From NCBI RefSeq assembly GCF_032854445.1, contig NC_088297.1:15551335-15615334 (forward strand): a stretch of DNA of 64,000 nt, in the 5' to 3' direction. The DNA comes from Liolophura sinensis (taxonomy: Eukaryota > Mollusca > Polyplacophora > Chitonida > Chitonidae). Position 1 is the stretch's first letter. Every line of letters starts with the position of its first letter. The notes under the pieces were generated by a model that was given only the letters and a program-made list of their open reading frames with translations, had not been told where the DNA came from and did no database searches. Positions 32,895-44,900 of this stretch are shown piece by piece. Both the position numbers and the translations under genes were made by a program.

Positions 32895-35145
32895 TACTTG
32901 AAAAAATGGTGATGGTTTATTCCACGATTCCTCCCAGCGAAATCTAACCACTTTTTGAATAAGTGAAATACATGTAGTTAGGAGTGGCACCCTTCAAACA
33001 ATCAATCGGTTAGATTTGCGTAATGACAGATGATTTCAAGTCTGTGGTTTCCTTCTTCAAACTTTGGACGAAACTGATCTGATTATCCTTTACCATAGAG
33101 TTCAAGCCCATTCATTGCCATTCATGATGACTTCCTGAAACAAAAGAACACCTGTGTCAGTTTGATTTACACCTGTCTTGTATAAATACATGTATACCAT
33201 GGTTATCTGTTTTTTGTTTTTAAAAGTCAGAATCAAGATCATCATGGTATTATATTGTCCTCCATAGTATTCAAATGTAGCCACCACATCTACACATGGA
33301 CTTGATACCCCATTTGTGTCCATACTGTAACCCTGTGATACCTTAACTTGTACCAAAGGTAAAGCTATTACTAACAGAAGCTGAATTCGCCATTTCCCAA
33401 TCTGCCTGACAGATGAAGGTGGCTATTACCTTGATTCAGGTGTGTAGCCCTTAATGGAACTAATTTGATGACTGTTTTACCTACAGTTTATCATTTTCCA
33501 TGCAGAAAAACCTTAGTATTTACATCAGAAGTATCATTTTAAGGCCTTTACATACCCCTGAACCTGCATTTTTTCATACCAGTCCAAACCGTAGGTGAAA
33601 GGCGGCATTCTTGCAATTCATATTACTAATGAGAGATTTCTGACCTCCATGATCCAGGGGACACAGTTGCTTATTTTTGCCTATGTCACCTATATGTATG
33701 CTTTGACAGCATTTAGTGTCATACTGACATGTCTCTGGATGGAAGTTCAAATCCACCTGCTGTCAATTTGTATTTTTGCCATGCCTAATGAGTTTGTGTG
33801 CTCTGTAACACAGTGTGATGTCACGAGACATAGTTTTAGCTAACAGAAGCAGTTTATAGCTGCTGCTGTTCATTTTCTGTTGTCATCGCAACGAAAGTGA
33901 TCCTATAAATGCGATTTTATAAAGATCGCATTGTATCAGCTCAGATTTGTTTTCATTGAAATTTGTTAGTAATAGTACGTATGATGAAGGTGCACCTGTA
34001 AATAATTAAGAACACAAACTACATGTACTGTGTACTTCCATCTGTAACAGCCTAAGGATCACGATTAGATATAAACCACTGAAAGGTGCATCTGATAAAT
34101 GCCTGGATTTCTCTTGACAGTGTTTTTAAAAGATGTTTGGAACAGGAGCAATGGGTTGAAATGTTTGAATAGTAAGTTGCTAGATGAACCATATTTATGT
34201 TAGCAATGATGGTGCAGGACAAACTTTTTAAAATCAAGCATGACATTTCACAAATGGACGAACTGTTGTAATTCTTCAACCTTTTCACACATTTGCAAAG
34301 TGTTTATTGTGAAGTCATTATTCTTGGTAAACTGTTAACATTATACTTTTTGCGAAATCCTGAAATTGGCCATATTTCAATGGCTATAATATTTGTGTAT
34401 ATTGTGTATAAATATTTGTGTACAAAATCAAATTAGAAAAGTACATAAATTGCACAGAAAGTTGTGCTTTACTATGCCAAAAGGGTTGAGGAATCTGGGT
34501 ATACTTTTTGTAAGGTATTAAGTGAATAAAGCTTTTAAATGCTTTGTATTATTGAAAATTGACCATGAAGCTTTTATTTTTCAAATGAAATCTAATGAGA
34601 GAGAAAAAAAAAAGTGTGAAAAAATAGGTGAAAGGTAGTCAGATGTAGTTTTCTCTGAGGGAAGTCCAGCGCTCTGCTGCTACGCGGATCGGTTTTGAGT
34701 TGTCTTTCCTTCCATTCCTTGATTGTGTTTCAACGTACATGTAATTGGAATAGATTTGTCTCTTTCCGGATGCCCAAGAGGCTGTGGCACTACTGTTCAG
34801 CATCTAAGATTTGTCAGATTGTAAGGTCAAGGAGGACATCATTCTGCTCCTTTTTGGTACGGAATGGGACTGGCGTAGCTGTGTTCGTCTGGTTTGCCAT
34901 CAGTTGGCTGTGTTTGTCCAAGTCTTTACTTAATTATCACCAATCATTGTTTTCAAATGCAGATTATCTGTTGTCAAACTTTACTGCATGCTGTTGTTTG
35001 TGTAAGTGTTTTAATTTCATCATCTTTTTTTTTTTTGGAAATAAAATTAACAAATTATTTATCGAAGGTTTTTCTTTATTGAAGCATAACTACATATTCA
35101 TGCATTACTTATACAATATGTAAATAATTACGTAACTTTGATAAA

Positions 35146-35192
<47 letters not shown>

Positions 35193-36480
35193 TACCTGTA
35201 GCACTTGCTAGTAATTGTTGAATTACACTCACTGATTAAAACCATATCCTGTCTAATACTGGATGGCATCTCCGCACACTCCGTCCAAATACAATTCAGC
35301 CGCTGTTACACTTTGAAGAATCGGTGACTTGCGGACTTGGAATAAAAAAGCAGAAAAAACAAAGACCTAAATTAAGCCGACTTTGTTTTAGGGCCTAAAT
35401 TAGAACGGCTTGATTTAGTCCACGAATTTCGTCTCTGTAAATTCCTATGGCAATTGCAAGCTCAGATGCATATTACTTCCCATTGTGACAGGAGCAAGCC
35501 TTAAGTTGGTGAATGGAACACAGCCAGCTGCTTTTACTTTTCGGTCCGTCAAATCGTGCCTATTACAACCACAGCTTTGGTTTGATACGTCGTACAAGTG
35601 GGAACATTTTGAAAACAGTAGTACACACCTAGCTATCAACTCTTCCAAACTTTTGTGGGAGTCGGGTGTGAAATTCAGGTTGTGCAAACTTTGCAGTATA
35701 TCAGATTGGCATGTATAGTTCTATCATTTTGAAGAGAAGCAGGATTTTTAAATTAATTTGCATGGCATGAACTTTATCCTGGAGTTGGTCAAGGTCTTCA
35801 GTAGTGCTGAACTGTACTACTTCAGGATGTGGTTTTAATAAGGTTGTTACAAATACCACCAGTACATGGAAAATGAACGTCATTTTTTTTTTTATAGCAG
35901 CCAGTTTAAATTTGGCTGAGCAAGATAAGTCATAAATTAAATTTATCACATTCAATTTTTTTTAAAGTAATTCTTATGTACAATATAATCCATACTAAAA
36001 TAGAGGAAAATGATCTATGTCAGCCATTAGAACAATTTCATCAAGTCTCACTTGCATGGTCCAGCATATCACACTCCATTGTATAAAAGAACAACAAAAA
36101 CAAACCAAGCATTTGGCAGCTTCTACATCAAGTGCATGTACAAACAACTACTAGTACCCTTCTACAAGACAGGTCACACCAATCTGAATTCAAATTTGTG
36201 GTTTTATGAGCAGAATAAATATTTTTTACAGTCATAAGGCATAAAAGCAAAATTGTCTTAATTTGTGTGAAATGTGGACTGTTCAGCACAAAAAAAAAAA
36301 TAGCTGGGAGATATACATGACTGGTGCGTACTGAAAAAACAGGAAAGTCATAAAATATACATATATATATATATCAAGACAAAGTAAAAAGGTGGCATTT
36401 CAGCTGTATATTTATTCCATTTTCAGATTTTATTGTGTTGCCTCGGACGGAAAACATTAAACAAAATTGGTGTTGCCTTA
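32895..36480. other. intergenic, no supported gene
   Basis: Mostly AT-rich unique-looking sequence. Positions 34255-34500 match one arm of the inverted-repeat element at 54 kb ('attcttcaaccttttcacac', 'ttgcgaaatcctgaaattgg'). An (AT)n tract lies at 35148-35190. A plus frame at 35467-35718 (residues such as QPQLWFDTSYKWEHFEN) has mild coding character and a 'ccattgtgacag' acceptor-like start, but no family or partner exons were recognised. A 142-codon frame at 34695 looks like chance. Confidence 0.4.
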
Positions 36481-36643
36481 TTTGATTTATTTATTTGATT
36501 GGTGTTTTATGACGTAGTCAAGAATATTTCACTTATACGACGACGACCAGCATTATGGTGGGAGAAAACTGAGCAGAGCCTGGGAGAAACCCACGACCAT
36601 CCGCAGGTTGCTGCAGACCTTCCCACGTATGACCGGAGAGGGT
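36481..36643 (-). mobile_element. SINE family A, 3' two-thirds
   Basis: (attt)n, 'gattggtgttttatgacgta', 'cttatacgacgacgaccagc', 'acgaccatccgcaggttgct' and 'cttcccacgtatgaccggag'. Confidence 0.85.
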
Positions 36644-37095
36644 GCTGCCTTATGGTAAAACGATAATAGTTCATCAATGAGGAATGAAGAGACTGCACCA
36701 AGCTCTACTACATGTAAATGCAGTGAAAACTTTGTCAGGTTTACTGAGCAAAAATGTGTCTTACAAGAGATACTTTACCTTCAATAGGTTCAGATCTAAT
36801 CGGTGTGTATAATAATAGGTATACCCTTTATACAAGATTATTTAATAAAACTCATTTAAAGTAGCTTAATTTGTATCAACTGGTTCATGTTTAATAATAG
36901 TAAAGTCATGAAACTTAATTTAAATAATTAAAATGAAATAAAATATGGATTTTCCCCTTACAAAATTTAAGTGTTAATCATAATGTGGAAAGCAATAAGT
37001 TTCTGATAATATTGTTGATTTATATTTAGACACTACTAGAAGTCCATTATCTAGAAGTATGCAACTTCTGACACGTTTCTTCATTTGTAGAAGCT

Positions 37096-37110
37096 CACGC
37101 CACCTGGTGG
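37096..37110 (-). promoter_or_regulatory. CTCF-type motif between convergent genes
   Basis: The minus strand reads CCACCAGGTGGCGTG, an exact match to the core consensus CCASYAGRKGGCR known from vertebrate and insect CTCF. It lies in the interval between the convergent RS/RGG gene and ZC2HC1A. Binding in this organism is inferred only. Confidence 0.5.
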
Positions 37111-37582
37111 AGAAATATGCCAACCTCTTGGGTGGAAATTGTGAACTGAATCATGGGAAATCTAATTGTAAACGGCTGCTACATGAACTGGCCACGCCTT
37201 CAAACTGAAACTCCGTATTTAAAGAGTACGATTTTGCTGAACATTGTTGCTATGCAGTTAAGAACCCACTTACTATTTCTATATTTCTATGCAACTATAA
37301 AACTACTACCAAAGACGTTGTTCTTTTGCAAAACTTTCTGTTGGCACAATTTTTTACAGTTAAATTTTAAGACAACCACGTTTGAAACCAATCATGCATC
37401 AGCAGTTTCTCAAAAGCTTGAAAGAAGAAGCTCAATAGTGAGAAGGAAAAATACATGGCTACAGAGATACGTCACAATGTGTTAGAGATGGAAGAAAAAT
37501 GTAAAGTGCTGTGGAGACTAGCTATAGGACAGCTGCATACTTTTAGGTGATGGACTTCTGATACTACATACACGTGTACAAT

Positions 37583-37757
37583 TCCGTAAGTGGGAAGGTC
37601 TGCCAGCAACCTGTGGATGGCCGTGGCTTTCCTCTGGGCTCTGCCTGGTTACCTCCCAAAATAATGCTGACCGCCGTCGTATAAGTGAAATATTCTTGAA
37701 TACGGCGTGAAATATTCTTGAGTATGGCATGGAAAACTAACGAAATAAATAAATAAC
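37583..37757 (+). mobile_element. SINE family A, 3' two-thirds
   Basis: 'tgggaaggtctgccagcaac', 'gtggatggccgtggctttcc', 'gctgaccgccgtcgtataag', a duplicated 'gtgaaatattcttgagta' and a short tail. Confidence 0.85.
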
Positions 37758-38294
37758 ATGTACCATTATTTAAGCCACTACATTATTGTTATGCCTGTGT
37801 TATGACACGCATTAAACATCCATACACATGTGATAAGTTGTAACCACGCAGGCCCCTGGGCCATACCCTATTTTCTTTATGCAGACAAACTTGTCATTTA
37901 TATATCATAGACCTTCACAGAATATTCCATGGTTATATCTTAATACAATATTATAAGTAATTTTCTCAAGAAACAGAAAGCCCCTTAATGTATATACCTG
38001 TATATTCACCTGTCTCTCTGTAGAACGAGTACAACATGTAAAGATATGGTATTCGCACATCATCTAGTGACGTCCTCCAAATACCACTGGACAGCTCTGA
38101 CGTAAGAAATGCACTCACAAAAACAAGCAATTCTGGTAAACATTATTATAATGCATTGTGTTATCAACCCATATATAATTGAATTACGCCTATATATATG
38201 TACTGATTCAATCATTTATCAGGCATGTAGGGTACTGTATGCATCCAGTCATGCTCTGGTGGCTGCCTCAAACAGTGTTTGGTCAAGACCCTAA

Positions 38295-39040
38295 AAATGC
38301 CAGGCCAACTCAGCAATGCCAGGTCAATTGTGAACAATGCCAGGTTGACTCCCAACAAAGCCAGGCTGACTCAACAATGCCAGGTAAATGGTGAACAATG
38401 CCAGGCTGACCCCCAACAATGCCAGGTTGATTCTCAATAATGCCAGGTTGACTCCCAACAATGCCAGGTTGGCTATCAACAAGGACAGGTTGGCTCCCAA
38501 CAATGCAAGGTTAACTATCAACAATGCCAGGTTGGCTCCCAATAATACAAGGTTGACTCCCAATAATACCAGGTCAACTCTCAACAATGCCAGGTCAACT
38601 CCCGGCAATGCCAGGTCGACTCCCAACAAAGCCAAGCTGACTCAACAATGCCAGATCAATCAAGAACAATGCCAGGTCAATCATAAACAATGCCAGGTTG
38701 ACTATCAACAATGCCAGGTTGGCTCCCAACAATGCCAGGTTGACTCCCAACAATGCCAGGTCGACTCTCAACAATGCCAGGTCGACTCCTAACAATGCCA
38801 GGTTGACTCCCAACAATGCCAGGTCGACTCTCAAAAATGCCAGGTCGACTGCCAACAATGCCATGTCAACTCCCGAAAATGTCGGTTCGACTCCCAACAA
38901 TGCCAGGTCGACTCCAGACAATGCCAGGTCGACTCTCGACAATGCCAGTTCAACTCTCAACAATGCCAGGTCGATTCCCAACAATGCCAGGTTGGCTCCC
39001 AACTATGCCAGGTCAACTCCTGACAATCCCAGGTCAGGAG
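38295..39040. repeat. 21-bp minisatellite, about 35 units
   Basis: Units of 'caatgccaggttgactccca'+'a' with variants (tcgactctcaa, ttggctcccaa). Because 21 is 7 codons, frames of 103-135 codons remain open on both strands, with heptads such as NNARLTP on plus and LALLGVD on minus. The array is intergenic. The minus peptide's regular leucines look like a repeat protein but have no start, flanking domain or splice support. Confidence 0.88.
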
Positions 39041-39059
39041 AACTGTTAACCATTACAAT

Positions 39060-41630
39060 GTGATGGACACCTTATAATGCTTATAGGCCTAAGTTTGCGT
39101 TCTTTATTAGGCCAATTAAATGTTAATAAATAAAACGCAAACAAAACAGAGAAACATTTGTTCTACATGCATATGTAAGATTTGTGCACACATCCGTGCA
39201 TACATGTACGTACTAAGAGAGTCTGTGCCAGAAGAAGCCAACTACAAATGACAAGACTTTTACATAAACTGATGATAATTAAACCATCAAAAATATGGGG
39301 GTTTTCTCCTCGTTTTTCTAAATCTCAGTGATTTCAAAAACACAATAAGCCCCTGCATGGTTGGGCTTGTAATAAAAGTAAAAAGAATACTTTGCAGTGA
39401 CATCACTCTGCAATACATCAAAATTTGAGAAATATGTAAAATAAAATGTTTGAGAGAAATACAAATAAAATCATTTAATAAGCATTCAAAAAAAAAATCA
39501 CAAACTGGAATTTACCTAAATTATAACGAATGAAAAAAGTGCTACACATGTAGAATTCTTATTTACAGTACATAAATTTGAATGTTTATCGTGAAAAAGA
39601 AAATAGAATGTCATGCCCGAAGCTTACCTATACAATAGCTATAAAACAAGCCCATTCGCTTGTACTCCTGTACTCTTTCACTGTCAATTAACAGGACAGA
39701 GTTTGACCCTAAACCCCTGTTCTGAACTTCAGGCTGTAAAAGAAAGTAACCCTGTCTAACAAATTTTATACTGAGGATAATTATTAACTCAAAATTTATT
39801 AGATGGGATGTGATCTGTTGTCCAGCATTGTCTAGTATATAACCATTGTTAACATATATGGCACAAAATCATTTTAAGAGAAGGTTATTTAAATGTTATT
39901 CCAAAAAAAAAAAAACAAGTGGAAAATGGCATGAACAATGGAAAAAACAACAGGAACCTAGTATATATTTTTATTTAACACTCAAAATTGTATGTCAACG
40001 TGTGACACATTACACATGAACACGTATAAAATGTACATGTACATGTATAGCGATGCTTTTCTACCTCCAGTACAAGAGATTGTTACACTTAAATTAGATA
40101 CAATTTCTGATGTTGTATGACTATAAAAAGTACACCCATCAATATGTATCCCAACTGACATGGCCAATGTGTTTAGGTCTTGAACATACATCTACAGTTC
40201 CATACACATTTCCATACAAAATATCACACAGAATAAAACAAAGTTGGAAAGTGCTGTATGACAACTAACTATACTTTAGTTATAACTACAAGAGTGTAAT
40301 TTCTGCCCATGGCAATGCAGTTCTATGTAATTTTTAAAACTATAAAACACATAAAAAAAAAATTAAATAATTAAAAGCACATGTAATAGAGCTTCAAAAA
40401 ACAAATTAAAAAAGAAAATAAATTAACTTTTTGTGACCAATATTAAATTGATTTTCACATATCTGAATACAAAAGTGATTGAGACGGTATATGTACATGT
40501 ATTATGCGATGAGTTTGTTATACCATTCGCAGGGTGTCATTCTACATGTTCTAGGTCATTTCTAAGGTGGCAATAAAAAAAAACAACATTACATATCACT
40601 CAAACTTATAATCATGTGAACTCAAGTTGAAGAGCCAGCACGTAAAAAGAGATACTAGCATTTGTAACTAAGCTTACCAGCTGGGGATTTGTCTTTTGAA
40701 CCAGCAATTTCTGGGTTTTTTTAGTCCAAGTAGCTTACACTAGACTAAAGGAAAATTACCCCAGCCCAGTCCAGATTATCTCAGTTCACACTGTTACACT
40801 CAATGAACCAGTAGGTCACATGTTCAAATCCAGCTTAGGCTGGTTTGGCAACATGCTTTCTATTATTCTATAATTGATGAGTTAACAATAAATAGACCTA
40901 GTCAACTTTATAACGATCTGCAAACAGTATGACAAATCTTTGAAAGACTTCAGAAATTCATAATTCTTTGTGCTCCACTGTTCAAATCTTTACATATCTG
41001 GAATCCATTATATAACTTATTCATTTTTCTTACATGCCATGTACAAGACAGTTTACAGCATTATACATAATTTAAAGTATTAAACCCAAACACAGCAACA
41101 TTTAGCACATGTTGCAAGACCAATATTGGCGAAGGTCATGTAGTTCTACAACACCTGGCAAACTGAGGGACACTTTTTATATCAACAGTTGAAAATAATC
41201 TGATTCTGAAAGGGAAAATTTGTGGGCTGGCTGTACATTTAACTGCACCTGATATCTACATGTATAACAGATAATACTTTCAGATTATGTCACATTTATG
41301 CAAAATACCAACGGCCAACATCTTTTCACAACTTTGTCCACCTCGTTTGTTAAACTTGTATGTACAGAGAATTTTACCACAAGGAAAACAGTGGAACGGA
41401 CCACAGTTTCTTGCAATTTCGATTTCAAATTACAGTTGCTAGCATTTTTTGGTGTGATTAGCAAAATTAATTTCTTATAAATATATTTTTTTAATCTATA
41501 GTAATAAATAACATTCTATCAGTTATAATGTTACACTGATGTCATTTCTGAGAAAAGTTACACAGGCTTGTAAAGGTAGGATATGTTTTAGAGGACCTGA
41601 ACTAAAACCACAGGGTCATCATAACATATA
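39060..41630. other. intergenic or distal 3' UTR of ZC2HC1A
   Basis: AT-rich sequence with no supported ORF. A minus-strand AATAAA occurs near 39969-39975 ('tttatt' on plus) and could be a polyadenylation signal for ZC2HC1A, though nearer, weaker candidates exist. Positions 40795-40855 contain a tRNA-like remnant ('tgttcaaatccagcttaggc'). Confidence 0.35.
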
Positions 41631-41639
41631 AGACATACT

Positions 41640-41907
41640 CCTGACCCCTTAGGGTCAATATAATCAGCGTGATTTCTGACACTTCAAGGTCATTATTATA
41701 CACTTGACTCCTCACCCTTCAAGGTCATTATTTCAAGCATGAGCTCTGACATGTCTGACACATCAATGTCATTATACACTTAACCCTTGACCCCTCAAGG
41801 TCATCATTACAAGTATGGCCTCTGACACCTCAAGGTCATCGTTATAACTTGACCCCTGAACCATTAAGGTCATTATTAAAAGCATGACCTCTGACCCCTT
41901 AAGGTCA
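41640..41907 (-). repeat. ~45-bp TGACCTT/AGGTCA tandem repeat in the ZC2HC1A 3' UTR
   Basis: About six degenerate units. On the coding (minus) strand each contains 'aatgaccttgaggggtca' and, alternately, 'gaggtcatgctt' or 'aagtgtata'. The first unit begins directly at the stop codon: the terminal codons and stop read tcaTAAtgacctt. The words make everted pairs of the nuclear-receptor half-site (TGACCn/AGGTCA with about 4 bases between), probably a coincidence of repeat sequence. Confidence 0.75.
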
Positions 41908-44900
41908 TTATGAGATGGTCATTCGGCGTACCCCACACTCACAACAGAACTTAGCAGTGTAGACTGGGTACTTGGTTCCACACTCGTGACAAAACCGTGC
42001 CCCTGCGCTCCCCTGACGTCCGGCAGAGGATCCCCCACCATAGTAACCATTACTCTCGCTACTGCCATAGTTCTGTTCAGGAGAACTGTAAGCATTACTG
42101 GAGTTAGACTGTGACCTTGACCCCACGCTCGTCTGGCTGTAGCCTCGCTGTGGACCCCTGAAACAAAACAAGTAAACCAAAAATATAATGAACAATGATA
42201 ATTTATTTATTTATTTATTTATTCGATTTCACTTATATGACGGAGGGTGGCATTAAGGTGGAAGGAAACCAAGCAGACCCCAACAGAAACCTACGACCAT
42301 CCGCAGGTACATGTAGCTGGTGGACCTTCCCACATAGGGTCGGAGAGGAAGCCAGTATGAGCTGAACTTGAACCCACAGCAATCACATTTGTGAGAGGCT
42401 CCTGGATCGTTGCGCCGCACTGCAGGTTAAACACATCATTTAGCCACTGCAATAATAATTGTGTACTACACATGTACATGTAAAATGTATTATCCTGCAT
42501 CCGACAAAATACTGAGTAGGTTATCTCCCTTTGTTGGGTTGTGACTAAAATGGTCACATTGCTGAAGCGATTCACCTGTACATCGGTCTTTTGCACTGAA
42601 ACTAATAGAATGCTGCAACTGACTGCCTTTTTCACCATAATGCTGATATTTGACTATAATTAATACAATCAACAATTAGTTTGCAGAACTTAATGTAGAT
42701 CTCCTATTAAGCAACACTGATATATAGGTAATTGCTGATGAATTACTAGACTAATAAAAATATGCAAAATACAAAATGAACTTCACTGTAAAAATAACTA
42801 ATAAAATACGTAATAATCAATAAGTAACAACCGATATCAAAAAATATAACTGGTGACAACTGTCTCCCCTCACAAGATACCTAAAAAAGCCTCCTAAAAT
42901 AAAAAGCATGCGTACATGCATTATGGCAAGTGTGGTATGGCAGTCAGGTTGTGGGGGGAGGAAAGAAGAGTGCCCAGAGGAAACCACAGTGCCCAGAAGA
43001 AACCACTGTCCTTGGACAAGCTGACAGGTATATCTGTCGAGAGCTGGATTTAAGTCACTGACTTTACTGGGGCATACAAAACGGATCAGCCGAGGCAAAA
43101 AGTCCACTGAACTATGAACATGCATTTTCCCTGGAAACACCTAAACAATATTATTAACACTATGAAAATAAAGTTAGGAAGGTTGTTAGCATCAATATGA
43201 TACATAGGAGAGTAATTAACATTAATATTATCACAAAATGCCATAACTACATGAAACAGATATCAGTATTTTACTTGGTTTATTTATTTATTTGATTGGT
43301 ATTTTACACGGTACTCAAGAATATTTCATTTACATGACGGCGGCCAGCATTATGGTGGGAGGAAACCGGGCAGAGCTCTGGTGAAACCCATGACCATCCT
43401 TCCCACACACAGAAGATACCAGTACACCTAATTCATGTTACATGAAGGAAATAATACCCCAATATCCATTACAGTACGTTTATAGGGTGCAAAAGTCTAA
43501 TGTTCCAGGAAAACCAAATTGGCTGCGGCCCACATCCTGAAAGTCGAAAACAGGAAACTTCTAGCCTGGGCTATTGGCTGGAAGTTAGTAAATGTGGCAG
43601 TACGATTGGCAAACAATGCCTACATATGGTTCTCAGATACGTATAGGGTTGTTGTTAGCATGTTTGTACATGTGTCCTACCATATAAAAGCACAAATCAA
43701 TCTGAGTGTAACAATGATTGTAAACTATAACTTTCCTAAGGTCTCCACGATCTGTCTTGAAATTAAGCAGCCTTCAGTGATGACGTCAATGGTGACAGCT
43801 GTCCTAACAACTCTGTGAGGGCAAGAGCCTGATTGGGGATGGGGTGGACATCAAGGGTGTCATTTTTAAAGACTTCCAATCATTGCCAGTTAATATGCAT
43901 AAAATAGAGGTTATCAATAGATACAACACATGCCTCAAAAAGGAAAAAGACAAATTTCATTTCTTGAGCATAACTTGGGCATGTTCTTCATTTTATTCAA
44001 AAACTATTATCTTGATTTTAAAATTCCTTTTCATGTGTCCCATAACATGCTCAAAAAAAATTTAATTATGATGTCATTTACATGTAGCTGACACCTGCCA
44101 ATCACACTGAAGTCCACACCCACTAAATGCTAATGTTTCTGACCAGTGAGTAAAGACTGCCTATAACTACAGTAGATCACTACAATGTACCTCAATGATT
44201 TAGCTGACACCTGCCAATCACACTGAAGTCCACACCCACTAAATGCTAATGTTTCTGACCAGTGAGTAAAGACTGCCTATAACTACAGTAGATCACTACA
44301 ATGTACCTCAATGATTTAGCGGACACATGTCATTCAAACTGAAGACCACGCCCACTAAATGCTAATGTTTCTGATCAGTGAGTAAGACTGCCTACAACTG
44401 CAGAAGATCACTACAATGTGCATCGATCGTTTAACAGACACTTGCCATTCAAATTGAAGACCACTCCCACTTTGCTGGCTCTGCTGGCCAAAACTACAAC
44501 CAGATTGTAACAAGCAAAGTCTGAGAAGGTATATTTCCACACAAAGGTTGCAAAAATTGTGATTGGGTCAAGTTAGTGTTCAAACAGAATCGGAGGGACC
44601 ATAAAATGAACATTTGCTCAAAATTTTATCCAACTTTTGTCACAATACTTGGTGCAGTTATTGGTGCACAGATACCAAACACTGATGTAATGACAAACAG
44701 ACAAACCCAAATTAATATACTTCAGGCCACAACAAACAAAGTTTTGTATCATGGGCTGGAGGAATCTTTTTCAATGTCAGAAAGCGGTATAAAAATAAAA
44801 CTGAACAGATCACCTAATTTGTGGGAAATGTGGACAGTCAGCAATTTTTCTTCTTTAATATATATTTACATGACTGGAAAGCCTTAAAAAGCAAAAAGAG

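Noticed and set aside
34695..35123. 142-codon plus frame as a gene
   Set aside because: Composition is Cys/Phe/Leu-rich like AT-rich noise, with no domain and no fitting splice sites.
38324..39063. Leucine-heptad proteins on the minus strand and NNAR repeats on plus
   Set aside because: Products of a 21-bp satellite, equally open on both strands.
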